A program made the translations under genes and the position numbers. The notes below the pieces were generated by a model. It saw only the letters and a list, made by a program, of their open reading frames with translations. It searched no databases and was not told where the DNA came from. From Calliopsis andreniformis (taxonomy: Eukaryota > Arthropoda > Insecta > Hymenoptera > Andrenidae), in assembly GCF_051401765.1 (NCBI RefSeq), contig NW_027480493.1, forward strand, positions 2,294,001 to 2,358,000: DNA of 64,000 nucleotides, written 5' to 3'. Within the stretch, counting starts at the first letter, position 1. Each line of letters starts with the position of its first letter. Shown here in pieces: positions 38,932-51,345 of the stretch.

Positions 38932-40159
38932 TGAGAATTGAGGATTCAGTATTGTGGATGAGGGCTGAGGGTTGAGTATTGAGGTTTGAGGACTGAGGAC
39001 TGAGGATTGAGGATTGAGAATTGAGGATTGAGGATTGAGGATTGAAGACTGAGGATTGGGTATTGAGGATTGGAGAATGAGAATCGAGGATTTAGGATTG
39101 AGGATTGAGTGTTGACGTTTGAAGATTGAGTATTGAGGGTTGAAGACTGACGATTGAGGATTGAGGATTGAGGATTGAGATTGAGGATTGGGAATTGAGG
39201 ATTGAGGATTGAGGATTGAAGACTGAGGATTGAGGATTGCGGATGAGGCCTGGGGGTTGAGGATTGAGGTTTGAGGATTGAAGATTGAGGATTGGGTATT
39301 GGGGATTGAAGAATGAGGATTGAGTATCGTGGATTGAGGATTGAGGGTTGAAGAGTGAGTATTGAGGATTGAAGACTGACGAATGAGGATTGAGGACTGA
39401 GGATTGAGGATTGAGGATTGAGGATTGAAGATTGAGGATTGAGTATTGAGGATTGAAGATTGAGGATTGAGGACTGAGGATTGAGGATTGAGGATTGAGG
39501 ATTGAAGAATGAGGATTGAGTATTGAGGATTGAAGGTTGAGGATTGAGGATTGAGGATTGGGGATTGACGATGAGTGCTGAGGGTTGAGGATTGAGGTTT
39601 GATAACTGAGGACTGAGGATTGAGGATTGAGAATTGAGGATTGAGGATTGAGGATTGAAGATTGAGGATTGGGTATTGAGGATTGAAGATTGAGGATTGA
39701 GGATTGAGGATTGAGGATTGAGGAATGAAAATTGAGGGTTGAGGGTTGAGGATTGAGGATTGAAGAATGAGTATTGACGATTGAAGATTGGGGATTGAGT
39801 ATTGAGTATTGAGGACTGAAGATTGACGATCGAGGATTGAGGATTGAGGATTGAAGATTGAGTATTGAGGATTGAAGATTGAGGATTGAGGATTGATCAT
39901 TGAGGACTGAGGATTGAGGATTGAGGATTGAGAATTGAGAACTGATAATGAGGTCTGAGGGTTGAGGATTGAGTATAGAGGATTGAGGAATGAATATTGA
40001 GGGTTGAGGGTTGAGGATTGAAGGATTGAAGAATGAGTATTGACGATTGAAGGTTGAGGATTGAGGATTGAGTATTGAGGACTGAAGATTGACGATTGAG
40101 GATTGAGGATTGAGGATTGAAGATTGAGTATTGAGGATTGAAGATTGAGGATTGAGGAT

Positions 40160-41873
40160 TGATCATTGAGGACTGAGGATTGAGGACTGAGGATTGAGGA
40201 TTGAGAATTGAGAACTGATAATGAGGTCTGAGGGTTGAGGATTGAGGATAGAGGATTGAGGATTGAGGATTGAGTATTGAAGATTGAGGATTGATGACTG
40301 AGTATTGAGGATTGAGGATTGAAAATTGATTATTAAGGATTGAAGATTGAGGTTTGAGGATTGAGGATTGAGAATTGAGGATTGAGGATTGAGTATTGAA
40401 GATTGAGGATTGATGATTGAGGATTGAGGATTGAGGATTGAAGATTGAATATTGATGATTGAATATTGAGGACTGAGGATTGAGGTTTGTGTATTGAGGA
40501 CGAGGACTGAGGGTTGAATATTGATGTTTGAGGTCTGAGGGTTAAGGATTGAGGATTGAGAATTGAGGATTGAGGATTGTGGATTGAAGATTGAGGATTG
40601 GGTATTGAGGATTGAAGAATGAGGATTGAGGATTGAGGTTTGAGGATTGAGGATTGCAGATTGAGTATTGAGGATTGAAGATTGAGGATTGAGGACTGAG
40701 GATTGAAGATTGAGGATTGAGGGTTGAGAATTGATGATTGAGGATTGAAGATTGAGTATTGAGGATTGAAGGTTAAGGATTGAGGATTGAGGATTGAGGA
40801 TTGACGATGAGGGCTGAAGGTTGAGGATTGAGGTTTGAGGACTGAGGACTGAGGATTGAGGATTGAGAATTGGGGATTGAGGATAGAGGATTGAAGATTG
40901 AGGATTGGGTATTGAGAATTGAAGAATGAGGGTTGAGGACTGAGGATTGAGGATTGAGGATTGAGGATTGAAGATTGAGGATTGAGTATTGAGGATTGAA
41001 GATTGAGGATTGAGGTTTGAGGATTGGGGATTTACGATGAGTGCTGAGGGTTGAGGATTGAGGTTTGAGAACTGAGGACTTAGGATTGAGGATTGAGAAT
41101 TGAGGATTGAGGATTGAGGATTGAAGATTGAGGATTGGGTATTGAGGATTGAAGAATGAGGATTGAGGATTGAGGATTGAGGATTGAGGATTGAGGAATG
41201 AAAATTGAGGGTTGAGGGTTGAGGATTGAAGATTGAAGAATGAGTATTGACGATTGAAGATTGAGGATTGAGGATTGAGTATTGAGGACTGAAGATTGAC
41301 GATTGAGGATTGAGGATTGAGGATTGAAGATTGAGTATTGAGGATTGAAGATTGAGGATTGAGGATTGATCATTGAGGACTGAGGATTGAGGACTGAGGA
41401 TTGAGGATTGAGAATTGAGAACTGATAATGAGGTCTGAGGGTTGAGGGTTGAGGATAGAGGATTGAGGATTGAGGATTGAGTATTGAAGATTGAGGATTG
41501 ATGACTGAGTATTGAGGATTGAGGATTGAAGATTGATTATTAAGGATTGAAGATTGAGGATTGAGGATTGAGGACTGAGAATTGAGGATTGAGGATTGAG
41601 TATTGAAGATTGAGGATTGATGATTGAGGATTGAGGATTGAGGATTGAAGATTGAATATTGATGATTGAATATTGAGGACTGAGGATTGAGGTTTGTGTA
41701 TTGTGGACGAGGACTGTGGGTTGAATATTGATGTTTGAGGTCTGAGGGTTAAGGATTGAGGATTGAGAATTGAGGATTGAGGATTAAGGATTGAAGATTG
41801 AGGATTGGGTACTGAGGATTGGAGAATGAGGATTGAGTATTGAGGTTTGAGGATTGAGGATTGCAGATTGAGT
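40160..41873. repeat. 1207-bp-spaced tandem pair inside C copy 2
   Basis: Same pair as at 27574-29287, with starts at 40160 and 41367, again exactly 1207 bp apart. Conserved spacing shows that the pair existed before block C was duplicated. Confidence 0.75.
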
Positions 41874-42796
41874 ATTGACGATTGAAGATTGAGGAGTGAG
41901 TATTGCAGATTGAGGATTTGGGACTGAGGATTGAAGATTGAGTATTGAGGATTGAGGATTGAGGATTGAGGATTGACGATTAAAGAATGAAGATTGAGGA
42001 TTGGGTATTGAGTATTGAAGAATGAGGATTGAGGATTGAGGTTTGAGGAGTCAGGACTGAGGATTGAGGATTGAGAATTGGGGATTGAGGATTGAGGATT
42101 GAAGATTGAGGATTGGGTATTGAGGATTGAAGAATGAGGGTTGAGGACTGAGGATTGAGGATTGAGGATTGAGGGTTGAAGATTGAGGATTGAGTATTGA
42201 AGATTGAAGATTGAGGATTGAGGATTCAGGATTGGGGATTGACGATGTGTGCTGAGGGTTGAGGATTGAGGTTTGAGAACTGAGGACTGAGGATTGAGGA
42301 TTGAGAATTGAGGATTGAGGATTGAGGATTGAAGATTGAGGATTGAGGATTGAGGATGGGGCCTGACGGTTGAGGATTGAGGTTTGAGGACTGATGACTG
42401 AGGATAGAGCATTGAGAAATGAGGATTGAGGATTGAGGATTGAAGATTGAGTATTGGGTATTAGGGATTGAAGAATGAGGATTGAGGATTGAGTTTTGAG
42501 GATTGAGGATTGAAGATTGAGTATTGAGGATTGAAGACTGACGATTGAGCGTTGAGGATTGAGGACTGAGGATTGAGGATTGAAGATTGATGATTGAGGA
42601 TTGGGTATTGAGGATTGAAGAATGAGGATCGAGGATTGAGGATTGAGGATTGAGTGTTGAGGATTGAAGATTGAGTATTGAGGATAGAAGCCTGACGATT
42701 GAGGATTGAGGATTGAGTATTGAAGATTGAGGATTGATGATTGAGGAATGAAGATTCAGTATTGAGGATTGAAGATTGGGAATTGAGGATTGAGGA

Positions 42797-43713
42797 TTGA
42801 ACATTGAGGACTGAGTGTTGAGTGTTGAGTGATGAGAATTGATGTTTGTGGATAGAGGTTTGAAGATTGCAGATTGAGTATTGAGTATTGAAAACTTTGA
42901 ATTGAGGTTATTCTATTGAGGATTGAGGATTCACAACAGATTGTTGAGGACTGAGGGCCGAAGATTGAGGATTCAGGATTGAGGATTCAGAATTGAGGTT
43001 TGAGGACTGAGGATTGAGGATTGAAGATTGAGTATTGAGGATTGAAGATGGAGCATTGAGAATTGAGGATTCAGTATTGAGGATGAGGGCTGAGGGTTGA
43101 GTATTGAGGTTTGAGGACTGAGGACTGAGGATTGGGGATTGAGAATTGAGGATTGAGGATTGAGGATTGAAGACTGAAGATTGGGTATTGAGGATTGGAG
43201 AATGAGAATTGAGGATTTAGGATTGAGGATTGAGTGTTGAGGTTTGAAGATTGAGTATTGAGGGTTGAAGACTGACGATTGAGGATTGAGGATTGAGGAT
43301 TGAGGATTGAGGATTGAAGATTGAGTATTAGGGATTGAAGATTGAGGATTGAGGATTGAGGATTGGGGATTGAAGACTGACGATTGAGTATTGAGAATTG
43401 AGGACTGAGGATTGAGGGTTCAGAATTGAGGTTTGAGGGCTGACGATTGTGGATTGAGGATTGAGGATTGAAGATTCAGTATTGAGGATTGAAGAATGGG
43501 AATTGAGGATTGAGGATTGAACATTGAGGACTGAGTGTTGAGTGTTGAGTGATGAGAATTGATGTTTGTTGATAGATGTTTGAAGATTGCAGATTGAGTA
43601 TTGAGTATTGAAAACTTTGAATTGAGGATATTCTATTGAGGATTGAGGATTGACAACTGAATGTTGAGGACTGAGGGCTGAAGATTGAGGATTCAGTATT
43701 GAGGATTCAGAAT
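42797..43713. other. Paired modules 720 bp apart (about 42908, 43628)
   Basis: This is the block C copy 2 counterpart of 30205-31120. The first core is altered to GGTTATTCTATTG. The second keeps the hybrid tail GACAACTGAATG, so the hybrid arose before block C was duplicated. Confidence 0.77.
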
Positions 43714-43916
43714 TGAGGTTTGAGGACTGAGGATTGAGGATTGAAGATTGAGTATTGAGGATTGAAGATTGAGGATTGAGGATTGAGGATTGAGGATTGA
43801 GGATGAGGGCTGAGGGTTGAGGATTGAGGCTTGAGGACTAAGGACAGAGGATTCAGGATTGAGAATTGAGGATTGAGGATTGAGGACTGAAGATTGAGGA
43901 TTGGGTATTGAGGATC

Positions 43917-44065
43917 GAAGAATGAGGATTGACGTTGAGGATTGAGGGTTGAGGATTGAATATTGAGGATTGAGGATTGAGGATTGAAGATTGAGCATTG
44001 AGGATTGAGTATTGAGTATTGACGATTGACGATTGAGGACTGAGGATTGAGGGTTGAGGATTGAG
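43917..44065. repeat. Satellite junction segment between C copy 2 and D copy 2
   Basis: The series GATCGAAGAATGAGG, GACGTTGAGG, GAATATTG and GAGCATTG continues from the end of block C and resembles 49680-49800, apart from a 6-base unit here (GACGTTG, against GACGATTG there). It marks where block C meets block D. Confidence 0.65.
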
Positions 44066-47000
44066 GATTGAGGATTGAGAATTGGGGATTGAGGATAGAG
44101 GATTGAAGATTGAGGATTGGGTATTGAGAATTGAAGAATGAGGGTTGAGGACTGAGGATTGAGGATTGAGGATTGAGGATTGAAGATTGAGGATTGAGTA
44201 TTGAGGATTGAAGATTGAGGATTGAGGATTGAGGATTGGGGATTTACGATGAGTGCTGAGGGTTGAGGATTGAGGTTTGAGAACTGAGGACTTAGGATTG
44301 AGGATTGAGAATTGAGGATTGAGGATTGAGGATTGAAGATTGAGGATTGGGTATTGAGGATTGAAGAATGAGGATTGAGGATTGAGGATTGAGGATTGAG
44401 GAATGAAAATTGAGGGTTGAGGGTTGAGGATTGAGGATTGAAGAATGAGTATTGACGATTGAAGATTGAGGATTGAGGATTGAGTATTGAGGACTGAAGA
44501 TTGACGATGGAGGATTGAGGATTGAGGATTGAAGATTGAGTATTGAGGATTGAAGATTGAGGATTGAGGATTGATCATTGAGGACTGAGGATTGAGGACT
44601 GAGGATTGAGGATTGAGAATTGAGAACTGATAATGAGGTCTGAGGGTTGAGGGTTGAGGATAGAGGATTGAGGGTTGAGGATTGAGTATTGAAGATTGAG
44701 GATTGATGACTGAGCATTGAGGATTGAGGATTGAAGATTGATTATTAAGGATTGAAGATTGAGGATTGAGGATTGAGGACTGAGAATTGAGGATTGAGGA
44801 TTGAGTATTGAAGATTGAGGATTGATGATTGAGGATTGAGGATTGAGGATTGAAGATTGAATATTGATGATTGAATATTGAGGACTGAGGATTGAGGTTT
44901 GTGTATTGTGGACGAGGACTGAGGGTTGAATATTGATGTTTGAGGTCTGAGGGTTAAGGATTGAGGATTGAGAATTGAGGATTGAGGATTAAGGATTGAA
45001 GATTGAGGATTGGGTATTGAGGATTGGAGAATGAGGATTGAGTATTGAGGTTTGAGGATTGAGGATTGCAGATTGAGTATTGAGGATTGAAGATTGAGGA
45101 TTGAGGATTGAGGATTGAAGATTGAGGATTGAGGGTTGAGAATTGATGATTGAGGATTGAAGATTGAGTATTGAGGATTGAAGGTTAAGGATTGAGGATT
45201 GAGGATTGAGGATTGACGATGAGGGCAGAGGGTTGAGGATTGAGGTTTGAGGACTCAGGACTGAGGATTGAGGATTGAGAATTGGGGATTGAGGATTGAG
45301 GATTGAAGATTGAGGATTGGGTATTGAGGATTGAAGAATGAGGGTTGAGGACTGAGGATTGAGGATTGAGGATTGAGGGTTGAAGATTGAGGATTGAGTA
45401 TTGAAGATTGAAGATTGAGGATTGAGGATTCAGGATTGGGGATTGACGATGAGTGCTGAGGGTTGAGGATTGAGGTTTGAGAACTGAGGACTGAGGATTG
45501 AGGATTGAGAATTGAGGATTGAGGATTGAGGATTGAAGATTGAGGATTGAGGATTGAGGATGGGGCCTGACGGTTGAGGATTGAGGTTTGAGTACTGATG
45601 ACTGAGGATAGAGCATTGAGAAATGAGGATTGAGGATTGAGGATTGAAGATTGAGTATTGGGTATTAGGGATTGAAGAATGAGGATTGAGGATTGAGTTT
45701 TGAGGATTGAGGATTGAAGATTGAGTATTGAGGATTGAAGACTGACGATTGAGCGTTGAGGATTGAGGACTGAGGATTGAAGATTGAAGATTGATGATTG
45801 AGGATTGGGTATTGAGGATTGAAGAATGAGGATCGAGGATTGAGGATTGAGGATCGAGTGTTGAGGATTGAAGATTGAGTATTGAGGATAGAAGACTGAC
45901 GATTGAGGATTGAGGATTGAGTATTGAAGATTGAGGATTGATGATTGAGGAATGAAGATTCAGTATTGAGGATTGAAGAATGGGAATTGAGGATTGAGGA
46001 TTGAACATTGAGGACTGAGTGTTGAGTGTTGAGTGATGAGAATTGATGTTTGTGGATAGAGGTTTGAAGATTGCAGATTGAGTATTGAGTATTGAATACT
46101 TTGAATTGAGGATATTCTATTGAGGATTGAGGATTCACAACAGATTGTTGAGGACTGAGGGCCGAAGATTGAGGATTCAGGATTGAGGATTCAGAATTGA
46201 GGTTTGAGGACTCAGGATTGAGGATTGAAGATTGAGTATTGAGGATTGAAGATGGAGCATTGAGAATTGAGGATTCAGTATTGAGGATGAGGGCTGAGGG
46301 TTGAGTATTGAGGTTTGAGGACTGAGGACTGAGGATTGAGGATTGAGAATTGAGGATTGAGGATTGAGGATTGAAGACTGAAGATTGGGTATTCAGGATT
46401 GGAGAATGAGAATTGAGGATTTAGGATTGAGGATTGAGTGTTGAGGTTTGAAGATTGAGTATTGAGGGTTGAAGACTGACGATTGAGGATTGAGGATTGA
46501 GGATTGAGGATTGAAGATTGAGTATTAGGGATTGAAGATTGAGGATTGACGATTGAGGATTGGGGATTGAAGACTGACGATTGAGTATTGAGAATTGAGG
46601 ACTGAGGATTGAGGATTCAGAATTGAGGTTTGAGGGCTGACGATTGTGGATTGAGGATTGAGGATTGAAGATTCAGTATTGAGGATTGAAGATTGGGAAT
46701 TGAGGATTGAGGATTGAACATTGAGGACTGAGTGTTGAGTGTTGAGTGGTGAGAATTGATGTTTGTTGATAGATGTTTGAAGATTGCAGATTGAGAATTG
46801 AGTATTGAAAACTTTGTATTGAGGATATTCTATTGAGGATTGAGGATTCACAACAGATTGTTGAGGACTGAGGGCCGAAGATTGAGGATTCAGGATTGAG
46901 GATACAGAAATGAGGTTTGAGGACTGAGGATTGAGGATTGAAGATTGAGTATTGAGGATTGAAGATTGAGGATTGAGAATTGAGGATTCAGTATTGAGGA

Positions 47001-48410
47001 TGAGGGCTGAGGGTTGAGTATTGAGGTTTGAGGACTGAGGACTGAGGATTGAGGATTGAGAATTGAGGATTGAGGATTGAGGATTGAGGATTGAGGATTG
47101 AGGATTGGGTATTGAGGATTGAGGGTTGAGGATTGAGGATTGAAGACTGAGGATTGAGGATTGCGGATGAGGCCTGGGGGTTGAGGATTGAGGTTTGAGG
47201 GTTGAAGATTGAGGATTGGGTATTGGGGATTGAAGAATGAGGATTGAGTATCGTGGATTGAGGATTGAGGGTTGAAGAGTGAGTATTGAGGATTGAAGAC
47301 TGACGAATGAGGATTGAGGACTGAGGAATGAGGATTGAGGTTTGAGGATTGAAGATAGAGGATTGAGGATTGAGGATTGAAGATTGAGGATTGAGGATGG
47401 GGGCTGACGGTTGAGGATTGAGGTTTGAGGTCTGAGGACTGAGGATAGAGCATTGAGAAATGAGGATTGAGGATTGAGGATTGAAGATTGAGTATTGTGT
47501 ATTAGCGATTGAGGAATGAGGATTGAGGATTGAGATTTGAGGATTGAGGATTGAAGATTGAGTATTGAGGATTGAAGACTGACGATTGAGCATTGAGGAT
47601 TGAGGACTGAGGATTGAGGATTGAGAATTGAGAACTGATAATGAGGTCTGAGGGTTGAGGATTGAGTATAGAGGATTGAGGATTGAGGATTGAGGAATGA
47701 ATATTGAGGGTTGAGGGTTGAGGATTGAGGATTGAAGAATGAGTATTGACGATTGAAGGTTGAGGATTGAGGATTGAGTATTGAGGACTGAAGATTGACG
47801 ATTGAGGATTGAGGATTGAGGATTGAAGATTGAGTATTGAGGATTGATGATTGAGGATTGAGGATTGAGGATTGAAGATTGAATATTGATGATTGAATAT
47901 TGAGGACTGAGGATTGAGGTTTGTGTATTGAGGACGAGGACTGAGGGTTGAATATTGATGTTTGAGGTCTGAGGGTTAAGGATTGAGGATTGAGAATTGA
48001 GGACTGAGGATTGAGGATTGAAGATTGAGGATTGGGTATTGAGGATTGAAGAATGAGGATTGAGTATTGAGGTTTGAGGATTGAGGATTGCAGATTGAGT
48101 ATTGAGGATTGAAGATTGAGGATTGAGGACTGAGGATTGAAGATTGAGGATTGAGGGTTGAGAATTGATGATTGAGGATTGAGGATTGAGTATTGAGGAT
48201 TGAAGGTTAAGGATTGAGGATTGAGGATTGAGGATTGACGATGAGGGCTGAAGGTTGAGGATTGAGGTTTGAGGACTGAGGACTGAGGATTGAGGATTGA
48301 GAATTGGGGATTGAGGATAGAGGATTGAAGATTGAGGATTGGGTATTGAGAATTGAAGAATGAGGGTTGAGGACTGAGGACTGAGGATTGAGGATTGAGG
48401 ATTGAACATT
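44066..48410. repeat. Segmental duplication D, copy 2
   Basis: This partner of 34775-38590 contains an extra 537 bp (about 44508-45045) that carries a TGATCATTGAGG cassette at 44574 and a GTGTATTGTGG cassette near 44905. It lacks one heptamer near 46340, so the paired modules stand 713 bp apart here instead of 720. The region also has the longest stop-free stretch of the window on the - strand (46525-48918), which is only repeat. Confidence 0.87.
46003..46910. other. Paired modules 713 bp apart (46112, 46825)
   Basis: This is the block D copy 2 counterpart of 36175-37090, shortened by exactly one 7-base unit. The first has GAATACTTTG in place of GAAAACTTTG. Confidence 0.77.
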
Positions 48411-48959
48411 GAGGATTGAGTATTGAGGATTGAAGATTGAGGATTGAGGATTGAGGTTTGGGGATGGACGATGAGTGCTGAGGGTCGAGGATTGAGGTTT
48501 GAGAACTGAGGACTGAGGATTGAGGACTGAGAGTTGAGGATTGAGGATTGAGGATTGAAGATTGAGGATTGAGGATGGGGGCTGACGGTTGAGGATTGAG
48601 GTTTGAGGTCTGAGGACTGAGGATAGAGCATTGAGAAATGAGGATTGAGGATTGAGGATTGAAGATTGAGTATTGTGTGTTAGCGATTGAAGAATGAGGA
48701 TTGAGGATTGAGATTTGAGGTTTGAGGATTGAAGATTGAGTATTGAGGATTGAAGACTGACGATTGAGCATTGAGGATTGAGGACTGAGGATTGAGGATT
48801 GAAGATTGATGATTGAGGTTTCGGTATTGAGGATTGAAGAATGAGGATTGAGGATTGAGGATTGAGGATTGGGTGTTGAGGATTGAAGAATGAAGATTGA
48901 GGATTGAGGATTGTGCATTGAGGATTGAAGAATGAGGATTGAGGATTGAGGACTGAGGA

Positions 48960-49470
48960 TTGAGGATTGAAGACTGAGTGTTGAGGGTTGAGTGATGAGA
49001 ATTGATGTTTGTGGATAGAGATTTGAAGATTGCAGGTTGAGTATTGAGTATTGAAAACTGTGAAATCATGGTATTCTATTGAGGATTGAGGATGGACCAC
49101 TGATTGTTGAGGACTGAGGGCTGAAGATTGAGGATTCAGGATTGAGGATTCAGGATTGAGGTTTGAGGACTGAGGATTGAGGATTGGGGATTGAGGATTG
49201 AGGATTGGGGATTGATGATTGAGGATTGAAGATTGAATATTGATGATTAAAGATTGAGGGTTGAGGAATCAGGGTTGAACATTGAGTACTGAGTGTTGAG
49301 GGTTGAGTGATGAGAATTTATGTTTCTGGATAGAGATTTGAAGATTGCACATTGAGTATTGAGTATTGAAAACTGTAAATTGAGGATATTCTATTCAGGA
49401 TTGAGGATTGACAACTGAATGTTGAGGACTGAGGGCTGAAGATTGAGGATTCAGTATTGAGGATTCAGAA
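48960..49470. other. Two ATATTCT modules, cores 49071 and 49386 (subfamily 1)
   Basis: The cores are only 315 bp apart. The first reads GTATTCTATT and otherwise copies the 8131 module. The second has GAAAACTGTAAATTG before the core and ATTCAGG after it. Both sit in an array half otherwise dominated by subfamily 2. Confidence 0.75.
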
Positions 49471-50596
49471 TTGAGGTTTGAGGACTGAGGATTGAGGATT
49501 GAAGATGGAGTATTGAGGATTGAAGATTGAGGATTGAGGATTGAGGATTGAGGATTGAGGATTGAGGATGAGGGCAGAGGGTTGAGGATTGAGGCTTGAG
49601 GACTAAGGACAGAGGATTCAGGATTGAGAATTGAGGATTGAGGATTGAGGACTGAAGATTGAGGATTGGGTATTGAGGATCGAAGAATGAGGATTGACGA
49701 TTGAGGATTGAGGGTTGAGGATTGAATATTGAGGATTGAGGATTGAGGATTGAAGATTGAGCATTGAGGATTGAGTATTGAGTATTGAAGATTGACGATT
49801 GAGGATTGAGGATTGAGAATTGAGGATTGAGGATTGAGGATTGAAGATTGAGCATTGGGTAGTGAGGATTGAAGAATGAGGATTGAGGATTGAGGATTGA
49901 GGATTGAGTGTTGAGGATTGAAGATTGAGTATTGAGGATAGAAGACGGACGATTGAGGATTGAGGATTGAGGATTGAGGATCGAGGATTGAGGATTCAAG
50001 ATTTAGTATTCAGGACTGAAGATAGAGGATTGAGAATTGAGGATTGAGGATTGAGGATTGAAGATTGAGTATTGGGTATTGAGGATTCAAGAATGAGGAT
50101 TGAGGATTGAGGATTGAGGATTGAGGATTGAGGATAGAAGATTGAGTATTGAGGATTGAAGACTGACGATTGAGTATTGAGAATTGAGGACTGAGGATTG
50201 AGGATTGAGGATTGAGGGTTGAGAATTGATGATTGAGGGTTGAAGATTGAGTATTGAGGATTGAAGGTTAAGGATTGAGGATTGAGGATTGAGGATTGAC
50301 GATGAGGGCTGAGGGTTGAGGGTTGAGGTTTGAGGACTGAGGACTGAGGATTGAGGATTGAGAATTGGGGATTGAGGATTGAGGATTGAAGATTGAGGAT
50401 TGGGTATTGGGGATCGAAGAATGAGGGTTGAGGATTGAGGATTGAGCATTGAGGATTGAGGATTGAATATTCAGGTTTGGGTACTGAGGATTGAAGAATG
50501 AGGATTGAGGATTGAGGATTGAGTATTGAGGATTGAAGATTGAGTATTGAGGATTGAAGATTGACGATTGAGGATTGAGGATTGAGGATTGAGGAT

Positions 50597-51080
50597 TGAA
50601 CGTTGAGGACTGAGTGTTGAGGGTTGAGTGATGAGTATTGGTGTTTGTGGATAGAGGTTTGAAGATTGCAGTTTGAGTATTGAGTATTGAAAGCTGTGAA
50701 TTGAGGATATTCTATTGAGGATTGAGGATTGACAATTGATTGTTGAGGACTGAGGGCCGAAGATTGAGGACTCAGGATTGAGGATTCAGAATTGAGGTTT
50801 GAGGGCTGACGATTGTGGATTGAGGATTGAGGATTGAAGATTCAGTATTGAGGATTGAAGATTGGGAATTGAGGATTGAGGATTGAACATTGAGGACTGA
50901 GTGTTGAGTGTTGAGTGATGAGAATTGATGTTTGTTGATAGATGTTTGAAGATTGCAGATTGAGTATTGAGTATTGAAAACTTTGAATTGAGGATATTCT
51001 ATTGAGCATTGAGGATTCACAACAGATTGTTGAGGACTGAGGGCCGAAGATTGAGGATTCAGGATTGAGGATTCAGAAAT
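50597..51080. other. Adjacent modules of different subfamilies, cores 50707 and 50994
   Basis: The cores are 287 bp apart. The first is subfamily 1 (GAAAGCTGTG, GACAATTGATTG) and the second is subfamily 2 (GAAAACTTTG, CACAACAGATTG, with GAGCATTG after the core). This is the closest contact between the two subfamilies in the window. Confidence 0.75.
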
Positions 51081-51345
51081 GAGGTTTGAGGACTGAGGAT
51101 TGAGGATTGAAGATTGAGTATTGAGGATTGAAGATTGAGGATTGAGAATTGAGGATTCAGTATTGAGGATGAGGGCTGAGGGTTGAGTATTGAGGTTTGA
51201 GGACTGAGGACTGAGGATTGAGGATTGAGAATTGAGGATTGAGGATTGAGGATTGAAGACTGAGGATTGGGTATTGAGGATTGGAGAATGAGAATCGAGG
51301 ATTTAGGATTGAGGATTGAGTGTTGACGTTTGAAGATTGAGTATT

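Larger units (their letters stand above)
38932..43916. repeat. Segmental duplication C, copy 2 (about 5 kb)
   Basis: This is the partner of 26345-31330. Small differences include a 6-base unit near 39179, GATCGAGG at about 39828 and GTTATTCT in place of ATATTCT at about 42908. The two copies are separated by 31331-38931, which holds block D and the 1619-bp duplication, so blocks C and D appear together twice (C1...D1, C2-D2), with extra DNA only between C1 and D1. Confidence 0.88.
48411..51345. repeat. Mosaic array mixing modules of both array halves
   Basis: Four modules occur close together, with cores at 49071, 49386, 50707 and 50994. The first three are of the GAAAACTGTG kind (one reads GAAAGCTGTG, one GAAAACTGTAAATTG) that is otherwise typical of 1-26 kb. 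The fourth is of the GAAAACTTTG kind typical of 30-62 kb. The module at 49071 is closest to that at 8131, sharing GAAATCATG and GATGGACCACTGATTG. The segment 51120-51345 resembles 38925-39135. No gene is visible. Confidence 0.75.

Noticed and set aside
46525..48918. Minus-strand open frame of nearly 800 codons with QSSILNP heptad repeats
   Set aside because: It consists only of translated satellite. Other frames over the same bases are also open, the length is set by chance variants, and there is no start signal, domain, signal peptide or composition change.
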